A stretch of 64,000 nt of DNA. It comes from Isosphaeraceae bacterium (GTDB lineage: Bacteria > Planctomycetota > Planctomycetia > Isosphaerales > Isosphaeraceae). The stretch spans positions 1 through 64,000 of the forward strand of contig JAJPJC010000267.1 of assembly GCA_021324445.1 (NCBI GenBank), given 5' to 3'. The notes beneath the pieces are model-generated. The model searched no databases and had not been told where the DNA came from. It was given only the letters and a program-made list of their open reading frames with translations. Shown here in pieces: positions 38,998-50,213 of this stretch; positions within the stretch are counted from its first letter, which is position 1, and every line of letters begins with the position of its first letter. A program made the position numbers and the translations under genes.

Positions 38998-40398
38998 CTA
39001 CGAGGCGTAAAGCCGTCGCCCGTTCGACCGCACATTAACCCCGTGCTCAAAGAGAAACTCCAGGCAGCGGCGGGGCAGGTGACAGTGGAGGCGAACCCGG
39101 TCGGCGTCGTAGGTGCGGTCGTGGATCTGGGCATGCTGGGCCAGGTAAGCCAGGACGCGGCCGTCGGCGACTCCGGTCTCCACCTCAGCCTCGAGAGCGC
39201 GGTCGCTCAGAGCGACACGGACAGCCGCCTCGAGCCGGTCCAGCCCCTCGCCGCGCGCGGCGCTGATGGCCACCGACTCGGCGTGGTGGGCCTTGAGCAC
39301 GTCGAGATAGGAGCGGTCGGGCACCTGATCGGACTTGTTCAACACCAGGAGCGTCGGGTGGTCTTCCAGCCCCAGCTCGGCCAGTACCGACTTGACCGCG
39401 CGGATCTGGTTCTCGGCTTCCGGGCTGGATGCATCGACGACGTGGAGGAGCAGATCGGCCTGGCGCGCCTCCTCGAGGGTGGCTTTGAACGAGGCGACCA
39501 GAGTGTGGGGAAGATCCCGGATGAAACCGACCGTGTCGGACAGGAGCGCTTCGCCTCCGCCCCGGAACCGCCAGCGACGGGTGCGCGTGTCGAGGGTGGC
39601 GAAGAGCCGGTCTTCCACTAGCACGCCCGCCTCGGTCAGCGCGTTCATGAGCGTACTCTTGCCGGCGTTGGTATAGCCGACCAGGGAGAGGGTCGGCACG
39701 TCGCCCCGGCTGGCCACCTCGCGCTCTTTGCGCGCCTGGATCTTGGCGAGCTTCGCCTTGAGCTCCTGGATGCGATGCGCCACCAGCCGGCGGTCTTCCT
39801 CCAGCTGCTTCTCGCCCGGGCCGCGCACGCCGATGCCCCCCTTGTACCGCGAGAGGTGGGTCCACATGCGCTTCAGCCGGGGCATGGCGTATTCCAACTG
39901 CGCCAGCTCGACCTGAAGATGAGCCTCGTGGCTTCGCGCGTGGGTGGCGAAGATGTCGAGGATCACCTCAGTCCGATCGACGACCTTCACCTCGAGGTGC
40001 TTCTCCAGGTTGCGGGTCTGGGCCGGACCCAGGTCATTGTCGAAGACGACCACGTCTGCCTCCTGGGCCTCGACGATCGCCTTGAGCTCCTCGACCTTCC
40101 CTGAGCCGATATACGTCGCAATGTCGATCTGGGGCCGTCGCTGCAGCAAAGTGCCCACGACCTGAAGACCGGCTGTCTTGGCCAACCCCCGGAGCTCCTC
40201 CAGCGGATCCTCCGGCAGGGCATCGGTGTGGGGCAGGATGACCCCGACCAGAATGGCACGTTCCCGAAGCCCGTGACGTTCAAAGCGGTTGGTATCGATC
40301 AAGGCGGGATTGGACCTCGTTTCCTGGAGTGGATCGAAAACGACCGGGCCAGCGCGCTCTGCCACGCGAATTGTAAAAGCGCTGCAAGCCCCGGTCAA
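38998..40398 (-). CDS. hflX: GTPase HflX
   Basis: 466 residues. HflX binds the large ribosomal subunit and splits stalled ribosomes under stress. The N-terminal HflX domain shows DALPEDPLEELRGLAKTAG, TYIGSGKVEEL and VVDRTEVILDIFATHA. A coiled coil leads to the G domain with LVGYTNAGKSTLMNAL, the switch ATLDTRTR, DTVGFIRDLP, and NKSDQVP as the base-recognition motif. The listed start is TTG at 40398 without a clear ribosome site; a GTG a few codons later is possible and the first 45 residues are not conserved-looking. Confidence 0.95.
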   Translation of the reverse strand: MTGACSAFTIRVAERAGPVVFDPLQETRSNPALIDTNRFERHGLRERAILVGVILPHTDALPEDPLEELRGLAKTAGLQVVGTLLQRRPQIDIATYIGSGKVEELKAIVEAQEADVVVFDNDLGPAQTRNLEKHLEVKVVDRTEVILDIFATHARSHEAHLQVELAQLEYAMPRLKRMWTHLSRYKGGIGVRGPGEKQLEEDRRLVAHRIQELKAKLAKIQARKEREVASRGDVPTLSLVGYTNAGKSTLMNALTEAGVLVEDRLFATLDTRTRRWRFRGGGEALLSDTVGFIRDLPHTLVASFKATLEEARQADLLLHVVDASSPEAENQIRAVKSVLAELGLEDHPTLLVLNKSDQVPDRSYLDVLKAHHAESVAISAARGEGLDRLEAAVRVALSDRALEAEVETGVADGRVLAYLAQHAQIHDRTYDADRVRLHCHLPRRCLEFLFEHGVNVRSNGRRLYAS

Positions 40399-40614
40399 CG
40401 AAAAACGACGAGATCGAGAGCGGTCAGCCGTCCCGGGTGGAAACGTCCTCGGAAAGCGACAACGCAGGGTGGGCCAGCCGCCCCCGACTGCCCGTTCGAC
40501 ACTCTCGACACTACTCGGAAATACGAGGTTCGGGGTGGATCGGTGCGGATCGTGGGGCAGCCGACCGGCTGCCCTGGACCTGCCTGGGCGGTTGGCCCGA
40601 CTGGTCCCACCGAT

Positions 40615-41544
40615 TCAGCCCCCAAACACCTTGCGGGGCTGGATCCACCCCTGGGAGGGATTGGACTCAGCCAGGGCGACCAGCCGGCCGTCGGGGCCGA
40701 GCAGGGCCACCCAACCCTGGGGTATTCCGGCCGGGCCGAAGGCGCCGGACCCCAGCCGCTGGCCGGCGGTGATCGCGGCGACCTGGCCGGGATCGAGCGC
40801 CAACCGCGGCCAGTCGGCCAGTGCATCCAGCGGCGACCGCAAGCTGCGGGGGAGCGACTCGGTCGAGAGCTCCACCAGGTCCACGGCCTGGTCGATCGTG
40901 AACGGTCCAATTCGACTGCGGGTCAGGGTCTCCACCAAGCCGCCGCAGCCCAGCGCCTCGCCCAGGTCGCGCGCGATCGAGCGGATGTAAGTCCCGCTGC
41001 CGCAGTCGATCTCTAACTCCAGGTGGGGCCAATTGTAGCGGAGCACGGCGATGCGATCGATCCGCACCCGCCGGCCGGTCAGCTCGACCGTGCGGCCAGC
41101 CCGTGCCAGATCGTAGGCCCGTCGGCCTTGGACCTTCACGGCGGAGTACGCCGGCGGGACCTGGACGACTTCGCCCACCAGGAGACCGACGGCCTGGTCG
41201 ACCGCGCCGCGCGACGGGACAGGTGGATTGGCCTCGGGCTCAATCCGCCCCTCGGCATCGAGCGTATCGCTCCGCGCCCCCAGGCGGATCCCCGTGCGGT
41301 ACGACTTGGGCAACTGCTGGACCACCTCCACCAGCCGGGTCGAAGGTCCCGCGCAGACGACCAGGACCCCCGAGGCCAGGGGGTCGAGCGTCCCCGCATG
41401 CCCCACCTTGGTCCCCGGCATCATCGCGGCCACGCGGTCGACCACGGCGCGGGAGGTCATGCCCGGCGGCTTGTTGACCACAAGGATTCCGTCCACAACC
41501 TCACGGGGTGATCCTGCCGCTGGCTGGATCCCGAAACGGCCCAT
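40615..41544 (-). CDS. truB: tRNA pseudouridine-55 synthase
   Basis: 309 residues from ATG 41544, which follows GGGGAGCGGGAAGAC; the frame extends upstream by 21 codons without need. The enzyme isomerises U55 in the T loop of tRNAs. The catalytic Asp is 54 in VGHAGTLDPLASGVL, and the typical flanks NKPPGMTS, KSYRTGIRLGARSDT, VPPAYSAVKVQGRRAYDLAR and CGSGTYIRSIARDLG are all there. A C-terminal RNA-binding extension is present. Divergent from the NusG-like gene; the usual neighbours rbfA, infB and rpsO are absent. Confidence 0.96.
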   Translation of the reverse strand: MGRFGIQPAAGSPREVVDGILVVNKPPGMTSRAVVDRVAAMMPGTKVGHAGTLDPLASGVLVVCAGPSTRLVEVVQQLPKSYRTGIRLGARSDTLDAEGRIEPEANPPVPSRGAVDQAVGLLVGEVVQVPPAYSAVKVQGRRAYDLARAGRTVELTGRRVRIDRIAVLRYNWPHLELEIDCGSGTYIRSIARDLGEALGCGGLVETLTRSRIGPFTIDQAVDLVELSTESLPRSLRSPLDALADWPRLALDPGQVAAITAGQRLGSGAFGPAGIPQGWVALLGPDGRLVALAESNPSQGWIQPRKVFGG

Positions 41545-41611
41545 GTCTTCCCGCTCCCCGGCCCGCCGCCGCAACCTCCAAATCGGCTTCCCCGGATCGT
41601 CCTCCAACCGC

Positions 41612-41640
41612 TTGACTCACCCCCAGGTTGGGCCTAACAT
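41612..41640 (+). promoter_or_regulatory. Sigma-70-type promoter of the NusG-like gene
   Basis: TTGACT (41612-41617) and TAACAT (41635-41640) are spaced by exactly 17 bases, matching the consensus at 5 and 4 positions. Transcription would start near 41647, 76 bases before the ATG. The 41635-41700 stretch is notably A+T-rich for this genome. Confidence 0.55.
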
Positions 41641-41722
41641 ATTATCCTACGCTCAAATGAGTTGCGTCGCGATCAATCGCACGGTTGCTCCCATCCATGC
41701 TGCATGGAGTAGGCCCTTTGCG

Positions 41723-42292
41723 ATGCCGATACTTCCCGCTGAACCCGACTGTTATCCTCCGGACCTCTGGGAGGAAGCCGCGTCGATTCCGGTCAAGGAC
41801 GAGGCGGCCTGGTGGTGCCTGCATACCAAGCCTCGTCAGGAGAAGGCGACCGCCCGCGAGCTGCGGAAGCAGGGTGTCGTCTATTATCTGCCGCAGGTCC
41901 TGCGCGAGAGTCGGACCCCCCAGGGGCGGAGGATTCAATCGATCGTGCCCCTCTTCGCAGGGTACCTGTTCTTCCACGGCGATGCGAGCGACCGGCTGCT
42001 GGCCTTGCGCGGGAATCGCCTGGTCAACGTGCTGGAGGTCGCCGACCAGGATGGGCTGGTCCGCGACCTGCGCCAGGTCCATCAGATGCTGAACTCCGGG
42101 CTGCCGGTCTCTCCCGAACCGATGATGCCCATCGGCGCCACGGTCCGCATCGTCACCGGCCCCCTGACGGGGATCACCGGGACCGTGATTCGGCGCGGCA
42201 ACCGGGACCAGTTCGTCGCCGTGGTCCAATTCCTGGGCCGCGGTGCCACCGTCGATCTGGAGGATTGGCAGGTCGAGCAAGTGACTCCTTGA
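41723..42292 (+). CDS. NusG/RfaH-like antitermination factor
   Basis: 189 residues from ATG 41723. The NGN domain (about 25-115) shows WWCLHTKPRQEKATARELRKQGVVYYLP, PLFAGYLFFHG; the KOW domain follows (about 135-185; IGATVRIVTGPLTGITGTVIRR). It is not the housekeeping NusG, which is normally next to secE and ribosomal protein genes and has a different start. Paralogues of this kind (RfaH, UpxY) bind paused RNA polymerase and let it read through long polysaccharide or secretion operons. No long polysaccharide operon follows on the same strand, so its targets must be elsewhere. Confidence 0.88.
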   Translation: MPILPAEPDCYPPDLWEEAASIPVKDEAAWWCLHTKPRQEKATARELRKQGVVYYLPQVLRESRTPQGRRIQSIVPLFAGYLFFHGDASDRLLALRGNRLVNVLEVADQDGLVRDLRQVHQMLNSGLPVSPEPMMPIGATVRIVTGPLTGITGTVIRRGNRDQFVAVVQFLGRGATVDLEDWQVEQVTP

Positions 42293-42294
42293 CC

Positions 42295-44001
42295 TCAGGG
42301 TTGGGTGTTCGATTCCGGGTCTTCGGCAAGAGCCCCTGAATCCGAGGATCCGACCCGTGCCGCCTCGGCGAATCGCCGCGACTTCTCCAGGCGCTCGGCC
42401 GGGTCAAAACGGTAACCCGCCACCCTCTTGAAGTGGACACTTGTGCGTTCATACACGGTCGCCCACTTGGACGCATCCATGCTGAAGTGCCGGGCGCAGG
42501 CAGCCGGACTGAGCGGGAGCTCGATCATTCGGCATGGGTCGAGAGCGTTTCGGAGCTGCATCTCCCGGAGGACGGCACCGGCCAGAGCCACGTAGCCGGT
42601 GAGGGTCGGGTGGTGCGTGTCCTGGATGACACGGTCGCCGATCAAACCGTTCGGGCTGATCGCGGCGAGCTCGCGGCGGCCGTCGATCAGGATGCAATGG
42701 GGATGCCGGCGGGCGACCTGTTGGTAGGCAGCCCGGAAGGGTGCCGGGCAGCGGATGGGCAGGCCGTCGTTGTCCAGGGCGGCCAGGTAGTGGCGGCCCG
42801 CTTCGGCCCACTGGCCGCCGCGTTCGAGCAGCCGTGCCAGCCGGAAGTGGGCCTCGGCGAAGCCCGGATGCCGGGCGAGGATGGCGGCATACCCGGCGGC
42901 GGCCCGGGCGGGATCGCGCGACTCGGCGGCGCGCGCGGTCTGGAACTCCTCGACCACGCGCCGGCGCTCGGCCTGCGGCACCGTGGGCGGGAGCGTGGAC
43001 CGGCTGGGCTCGAAGCCGGCCTCGTTGGCCGGGGGGATGATCAGGATGGGCAAGGCGCCGATCCGCTCGCAATACGCCACGAGGGATTCCAGTCGTTGGG
43101 TGAAATCGGCCAGGATGTCGGCCGACTCCGACGGACTGCACAGGGGCGGATCGATGAGCTGATGCCGTCCGGTCAAGGGGGGCGGGCGGTCCAGCCGGTT
43201 CTTGCTGATGATCTCATAGGCCAGCCGGCAAAAGGGGGAGAGCAAGGTCCCCCGATAGACCGGCTGGAGCAGCCAATTCCCCGGTTCCTCGTCGACCCAG
43301 GGGTCGCGTTCTTCCTCGAACCGGGCTGCGAATTCGTTGTGCCCGGAATAGATGATCACGGCCTGCGGGCGGTGTTTGATCCTGGCCAGCTTGTGATGCT
43401 GCTGCTCCAGCGACTCACCCAACCAGGCCAGGATCTCGCACTCGACCCGGCGGCCCGGGGCCGCTTCCTGGAGCTGCCAGGCGACAATCTGGCCGACCGA
43501 GAGCCAGGGACGATAGGGCTCTCCCAGGGCGCTGGAGCCGCCCAGGACGAGGATCCGGTATTCCCCCGCCGGCGCTTCCTCGAAGGTCGTCGGCAGCGTG
43601 GGGAACCGGTGCATCCAGCCGCGCCAGGCCGCCGAGGCTGGCTCGAGCACGACGATCGCGAGCAGGCACGCCACGCAGATTGAGAGCCCTCCCATCCAGC
43701 GGCGCCGGGCCGTTCCCGAGGGTCGCCCCCATGCCGCCCACCCGATCAGGACCGGGGTCCCGACCACGGCCGCCAGGACCATGGCGGTGTAGCCGAAGAG
43801 CACGGCCCGCAACAGGGTCTCGATCATCCCTCGCCGGACGACCCGCGGCAGGAGGGGAATCCAGCCCGGCAGGACGATCGCGGCCGTCACGACGACGGCG
43901 ATCGGCACCGCCAGTGCGAGGAGCCGGAGCGTCGTGATGAGTCGTTTCCGCCGGGGGGGCGTCGCGACGGATTCCGCGGCAGGGGCCGTCTCTTGGTTCA
44001 T
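42295..44001 (-). CDS. Membrane SGNH-hydrolase-like protein with helical repeat insert
   Basis: 568 residues. Three hydrophobic helices lie in the first 125 residues. The SGNH catalytic blocks are then recognisable: block I ILVLGGSSALGEPY near 155, block III IIYSGHNEFAARF near 215, and block V DTHHPTLTGY near 470 with the catalytic His. A TPR-like stretch (about 360-410; ESRDPARAAAGYAAILARHPGFAEAHFRLARLLERGGQ) is inserted between. Such proteins may act on O-acetyl groups of envelope sugars. Its stop is 2 bases from that of the NusG-like gene, convergent. It is the last gene of a minus-strand run starting with the YyaL-type gene. Confidence 0.78.
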   Translation of the reverse strand: MNQETAPAAESVATPPRRKRLITTLRLLALAVPIAVVVTAAIVLPGWIPLLPRVVRRGMIETLLRAVLFGYTAMVLAAVVGTPVLIGWAAWGRPSGTARRRWMGGLSICVACLLAIVVLEPASAAWRGWMHRFPTLPTTFEEAPAGEYRILVLGGSSALGEPYRPWLSVGQIVAWQLQEAAPGRRVECEILAWLGESLEQQHHKLARIKHRPQAVIIYSGHNEFAARFEEERDPWVDEEPGNWLLQPVYRGTLLSPFCRLAYEIISKNRLDRPPPLTGRHQLIDPPLCSPSESADILADFTQRLESLVAYCERIGALPILIIPPANEAGFEPSRSTLPPTVPQAERRRVVEEFQTARAAESRDPARAAAGYAAILARHPGFAEAHFRLARLLERGGQWAEAGRHYLAALDNDGLPIRCPAPFRAAYQQVARRHPHCILIDGRRELAAISPNGLIGDRVIQDTHHPTLTGYVALAGAVLREMQLRNALDPCRMIELPLSPAACARHFSMDASKWATVYERTSVHFKRVAGYRFDPAERLEKSRRFAEAARVGSSDSGALAEDPESNTQP

Positions 44002-44004
44002 GGT

Positions 44005-44610
44005 TCAACTCAGCCCGGCGGCTTCGAAGACGGCTCCACAGGAGAATTCCAGGCCGGGAAGCAGCCGGGTGCGAGGGATGGCCGGAGGCCTGACCAGGCT
44101 TTCGGTCCATCGATTCCGCGTCCGTCGCATCACGACCAGCGCGCGCTTGCGGGGGTCGATGACCCAGTACTCCCTCGCACCTCGGCGGAGATACTCGTCG
44201 GGTTTCTCTTCGTAGTCCCGCTTGCGCGAGCTGGGTGAGACCACCTCGATCACGATCTCGGGGAACCAGTGCTGCCAAAGGCTCGCATCCTCGATCGGTG
44301 GCGGTTCCGTCAGATAGACCGCCAGGTCGGGGTGCCGCTCGGAGTCGAAGGTGGGGATCAAGAGCTTGCATTCGCTTCCGCTGGCGATGATGTGAATTCG
44401 CCCACGGTTCAGGGACTTGTAGTCCTGGAGCTGGTCTCGGGTAGCCGCGACGAGGAGCATGTGCCGCCTGTGCGGTACATCAGACACGGTAATGATCCCC
44501 CGGCTCAGTTCGTAGAGGTATCCCTCTTGCACCTCGGCGTGCTCGAATTCCTCGAGGCTCATCTTCCGGCCGTGGTCGGCCGGACCGATCTTAACGAGTG
44601 TCTTACCCAT
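44005..44610 (-). CDS. Uma2 family (DUF820) restriction-like protein
   Basis: 201 residues. The family has a PD-(D/E)xK nuclease fold. Here HPDLAVYL supplies the Asp, EIVIEVVSPSSR the Glu, and KPDEYLRRGAREYWVIDP the remaining Lys/Tyr motif. Its N-terminus (MSLEEFEHAEVQEGYLYELSRG) is usual. Members are very numerous in planctomycetes and cyanobacteria; no biological role is firmly known, although spread with mobile DNA is suspected. It starts 20 bases after the YyaL-type stop and ends 3 bases before the SGNH gene start. Confidence 0.9.
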   Translation of the reverse strand: MGKTLVKIGPADHGRKMSLEEFEHAEVQEGYLYELSRGIITVSDVPHRRHMLLVAATRDQLQDYKSLNRGRIHIIASGSECKLLIPTFDSERHPDLAVYLTEPPPIEDASLWQHWFPEIVIEVVSPSSRKRDYEEKPDEYLRRGAREYWVIDPRKRALVVMRRTRNRWTESLVRPPAIPRTRLLPGLEFSCGAVFEAAGLS

Positions 44611-44630
44611 CGGTTTCCTCCCCTCGGTTT

Positions 44631-47090
<2,460 letters not shown>

Positions 47091-47223
47091 CGCAAGACCC
47101 TCGGTGGAATCGAGATCGCGCGGGCTCGCCTCCCGCCGAGCCGCGTCCGCTCGCGCCGGCGGCGTCCGCGCGCCGCGCGCAGCGATCCCTCGATCGTCGA
47201 TTCTACTTTGTATTTTGTCCGTT

Positions 47224-47341
47224 GTCCGTGGTCCGTTGTAGGAGCTTCCGCTCCGTTGCGCCGTCTTGGCCCCTCTTCGAGTCCGTGGTCTCTCCCGGAC
47301 CAGGCGAGTCAGCCCGCGTCAGCGAACCACGGACCACGGAC
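47224..47341. repeat. Inverted repeat of GTCCGTGGTCCGT
   Basis: The 13-base word occurs at 47224-47236 and, inverted, at 47329-47341; a third partial copy is at 47281-47290. It fills the 257-base gap between the DUF11 gene (stop at 47348) and the YyaL-type gene start. This sort of sequence could be a terminator or a small non-autonomous element. No gene is seen in the gap. Confidence 0.55.
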
Positions 47342-47347
47342 TAACGA

Positions 47348-49222
47348 TTAGCGATGCGAGGGCATCACCTTGATGCCGGCCATGTCCTCGAAGGGCTCGG
47401 TCAAGTCGTCGTGCAGGACCTGGACGCGACAGGTTGCCAGCTTCGGTTCCTCACCCACGACCTTCACGGTGACCCCCAGGAGGATCTCCTTGCCTGGTCC
47501 CAGCTTCTCGATCAGGGGGAAGACGACGGCACCATCCGCCTTGGAGAACTGAGCCTCTTGATCGGTCGGCCCGCTGTACTCGGTGACATCGAGGTTCTTG
47601 GAGAGCTTGGCCGTGACCTGGAGGCGGGTCGCCTCCTTGGTCCCGTAGTTGCGCAGCCGGATCTGGAAGGTGGTCTTACCTCCGACGTCGACGACACGCT
47701 GCCGCTCGCTGACGACCAGGTCGACGTCGGCCATGCCGATCACATCGGTGCTCTTGCGGGCCGTCGCGTGAAGCGCTCCTTCGCCGCGCGCCTCGGCGGT
47801 GACCTCGTAGAAGCCGACTCCGCCCATGCGGACCTCGAAGCCGAAGGTCATCGGCTTGCCGCCGGCCTCGAGGGTCTCCAGTGCCCATTGCAGGCGGCGG
47901 GTCGTGCTGTCGTACTCGGCATTGCGGGGTACCACGACCAACCGCCCGCTGACCGGCAAGGTCGCGACGATGCGGACTCGCCGCGCGGGTGCCGTCCCGG
48001 GGTTCTCCACGGTGATCTCATAGGGCGCCACCGTGTCGGTGTAGCGCTTGTCCGGGCCCGTGAGGGTGAGCTTGAGCTCGGGCTGGACGACGGTGACCGT
48101 CTTGGTATTCTCGGCCTCGGCCTTGTCCTCGGCCGAGACCAGGATGACGTCCGGGCTCGTGGCGGTGACCGTGCACGTCTGCTCACCGCCCTGGATCGCG
48201 TCGGCGACGAGGGTCTCCAGCTCCTCATGCTGGTCGGGGGCCAGCTCGGGGATCTCGGCGATCAGGCCGTTGTCCCCATGCTCGCCGGAGCCGTGCCGGA
48301 GTCCGGGGCTCAGTTTGGCCTGGAGCGTGACGTTCCGCGCCGGGCCGTCGCCGATGTTGGTCACGATCACCTTGAACTCGACCGGCTGGTTCTTGAGGAC
48401 CTTGGGCGTGCTGACGACCTGGTCGACCTTGAGGCGCGGGCGGAGGACCCGGGTCCGCGCCTTGCTCCCGGACTGGAAGGTCACGGTCGCGGCGTGGTCG
48501 TAGGCGCCGGTCTTCTCCGGCTTCACCTTGATGGTGATGACTTTCTCGCTGCCGCCCGGCAAGACGCTGAAGCGCCAGCTCAGGAGGGATTCCCCGGCAA
48601 CATAAGCCTTGGGCTGGCTGTCGACGTAGCGGAGCCCCTCGGGGAGCTCGTCGTGGACCTGCACATTCATCGCCTCGCAGGCGCCGGTGTTTCGGATCAC
48701 GAGCCTGAGGGTTGCCGGCTGGTTCAAGTTCAGGCTCGGGGGCGCCTGGACATCGACCGTGACGGCGACGGACTGTTTGCCCAGGGGCAGCCGGTCGGCC
48801 GAGACGCCGCCCATTCCGCGAGCCTCGACCGATCCGCTGGTGGAAGGCGGGCTCGGGGACGGCTCGCGCAGCGGCAACGGCTTGGGCTCGGCCGGCGCCG
48901 CTGCCGAAGATGCGGCGGATTGGCCCTGAGGCGGATCGGCCCCATCGGTGCGTTGCACGGCCGGGTCGGGCGATCGCTTGGCCGGCCGTCCCGATGGAGC
49001 CGTCTTGGACTGGGATTGGGGCTCCGCGCCGATCTCCGGCAGGTTGCCCAGCGGCACCGGGTCCTTCACGTCCTCCGGAGGCGGCAGGGGAAACCCTGGC
49101 GAAATGTTCGGGGCGCCCTCCTGGCCGGTAGGCTTCTGACCCTCGCCTTGAGCGCGAGCCATCGCGGCTGCCGGCGACGCCAACAGCATCATCCCCAGAA
49201 TCAGCCAGAGTCGCCGGCCCAT
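47348..49222 (-). CDS. Exported DUF11-repeat (CARDB-like) protein
   Basis: 624 residues with a signal peptide (LWLILGMMLLASPAAAMA). A low-complexity Pro/Ser/Gln-rich region (25-135) is followed by four beta-sandwich repeats of the DUF11/conserved-repeat type, starting near 150, 260, 385 and 495; each has the pattern NxGxxxAxxVxVxxxLPxGL (for example IRNTGACEAMNVQVHDELPE and VENPGTAPARRVRIVATLPV). These domains are structural and usually occur in cell-surface or exported proteins. No catalytic part. A 361-base gap without genes, apart from the toxin promoter, lies upstream. Confidence 0.85.
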   Translation of the reverse strand: MGRRLWLILGMMLLASPAAAMARAQGEGQKPTGQEGAPNISPGFPLPPPEDVKDPVPLGNLPEIGAEPQSQSKTAPSGRPAKRSPDPAVQRTDGADPPQGQSAASSAAAPAEPKPLPLREPSPSPPSTSGSVEARGMGGVSADRLPLGKQSVAVTVDVQAPPSLNLNQPATLRLVIRNTGACEAMNVQVHDELPEGLRYVDSQPKAYVAGESLLSWRFSVLPGGSEKVITIKVKPEKTGAYDHAATVTFQSGSKARTRVLRPRLKVDQVVSTPKVLKNQPVEFKVIVTNIGDGPARNVTLQAKLSPGLRHGSGEHGDNGLIAEIPELAPDQHEELETLVADAIQGGEQTCTVTATSPDVILVSAEDKAEAENTKTVTVVQPELKLTLTGPDKRYTDTVAPYEITVENPGTAPARRVRIVATLPVSGRLVVVPRNAEYDSTTRRLQWALETLEAGGKPMTFGFEVRMGGVGFYEVTAEARGEGALHATARKSTDVIGMADVDLVVSERQRVVDVGGKTTFQIRLRNYGTKEATRLQVTAKLSKNLDVTEYSGPTDQEAQFSKADGAVVFPLIEKLGPGKEILLGVTVKVVGEEPKLATCRVQVLHDDLTEPFEDMAGIKVMPSHR

Positions 49223-49523
49223 GGAACGATCCCCTCCTTGGGAACAGCCCCGGTGAACACCACGCGCATCGACGAGAGATCGGTTCTCGGCCGGGCGTCA
49301 AGACAGGGCGGCTGGCTCCCGCGGCCCGACCAGGTCCCGGGCGCAGTCGGAGCGCGGACCCGACGGGTGATGAATCCAGCCGCGCGGTTTGATATCAGAT
49401 CGGGGCGAATCGAGGAAGGGCAGATTGCGAAATCGAACGCGTTGCCGGGTCGCGCGACTGTCTCGAGGCGGGGAGTGTCGGCTCTTCGCGGTTCGGATAA
49501 GATGCGTTGGCCGGGGATTTCGC
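49223..49523. other. Gap of 301 bases without a recognisable gene
   Basis: This stretch lies between the DUF11 gene and the toxin-antitoxin promoter. Open frames exist on both strands but lack any family resemblance, ribosome sites or start signals worth reporting. Confidence 0.5.
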
Positions 49524-49580
49524 TACAATTGAGGCCGGAGGAGATCCGCCTTGGATCGGAAGTCTGGATCCAACGCCTGA
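49524..49580 (+). promoter_or_regulatory. Toxin-antitoxin leader: -10 box, ribosome site and 9-codon leader ORF
   Basis: TACAAT at 49524-49529 is a good -10 box; no clear -35 stands upstream. GGAGGAG (49537-49543) is an excellent ribosome site, 7 bases before TTG 49551. That frame has only nine codons and stops with TGA at 49578-49580, three bases before the toxin ATG. The toxin start itself lacks a ribosome site, so its translation may depend on this mini-ORF. Confidence 0.45.
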
Positions 49581-49583
49581 GTC

Positions 49584-49883
49584 ATGTTCACGATCGAATT
49601 CAGTGAAGCGGTCGCCGAGGATTTGGCTGGTCTGCGTGCCTTCGATCGCAAGCAGATTCTGGATCAGATCGACACCCAGCTCACTCATCAACCCACTGAG
49701 GAGACACGGAACAGGAAGAAGCTCGTAGGTCTGATTCCCCCCCGGGAACATGCGGGACCCGTCTGGGAGCTTCGCGTTGGGGAATTCCGGGTCTTCTACG
49801 CTGTGGATGAACAGGAAGCGAAGGTGACGGTCCGTGCGGTTCGATGGAAACCACCCCACAAATCAATCGAGGAGATCCCATGA
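49584..49883 (+). CDS. RelE/ParE-superfamily toxin
   Basis: 99 residues from ATG 49584. It shows the typical plan: FSEAVAEDLAGLRAFDRKQILDQI (two helices), then RNRKKLVGLIPP, WELRVGEFRVFYAVDEQEAKVTVRAVRWKPP. The WELR.GEFRVFY core is that of the family, and the basic residues (Arg in ELRVGEFR, Arg in VRAVRW) could serve mRNA cleavage or gyrase binding. The antitoxin gene overlaps its stop by 4 bases (ATGA at 49880-49883), giving the toxin-first order seen in HigBA-like pairs. Confidence 0.87.
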   Translation: MFTIEFSEAVAEDLAGLRAFDRKQILDQIDTQLTHQPTEETRNRKKLVGLIPPREHAGPVWELRVGEFRVFYAVDEQEAKVTVRAVRWKPPHKSIEEIP

Positions 49884-50122
49884 AATCTGTACCCATGGAG
49901 GATGCCACGCTTGATCTCTGCGTTGCCGAGGCGCAGCAGGAGCGGGTCATCCTCACTCGCAATGGCCATCCCGTCGCACTGGTCGTGGGTGTGGATGGGA
50001 TGGATGAAGAGCAGATTCGACTTTCGAGCAGCCCAGGATTCTGGATGCTTATGGAAGAGCGCCGTGGCCAGAGAACCATCAGCCGTGAGGAGCTCGAGCG
50101 CAGGCTCGATCAAGTGCCTTGA
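49880..50122 (+). CDS. Phd/YefM-like antitoxin
   Basis: 80 residues from ATG 49880 (GGAG 6 bases upstream), coupled to the toxin by an ATGA overlap. The N-terminal part resembles Phd/YefM-type antitoxins: EDATLDLCVAEAQQERVILTRNGHPVALVVG, where a helix is followed by a short two-strand hairpin. The rest (FWMLMEERRGQRTISREELERRLDQ) is a helix that would wrap the toxin. Autoregulation of the operon through the N-terminal domain would be expected from the family. Confidence 0.85.
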   Translation: MKSVPMEDATLDLCVAEAQQERVILTRNGHPVALVVGVDGMDEEQIRLSSSPGFWMLMEERRGQRTISREELERRLDQVP

Positions 50123-50213
50123 TTGAGGGCGCGGTGCCTGAGAGCAGATCACCATCAGGTGCGCCGCCTCGGCGCCGAGGCTCGGGGTAAGTCACACTTG
50201 TCCAGGGGGCACG

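Noticed and set aside
41723-42292. Housekeeping nusG
   Set aside because: The gene lies apart from secE and ribosomal protein genes and its sequence is closer in layout to RfaH/UpxY-type paralogues.
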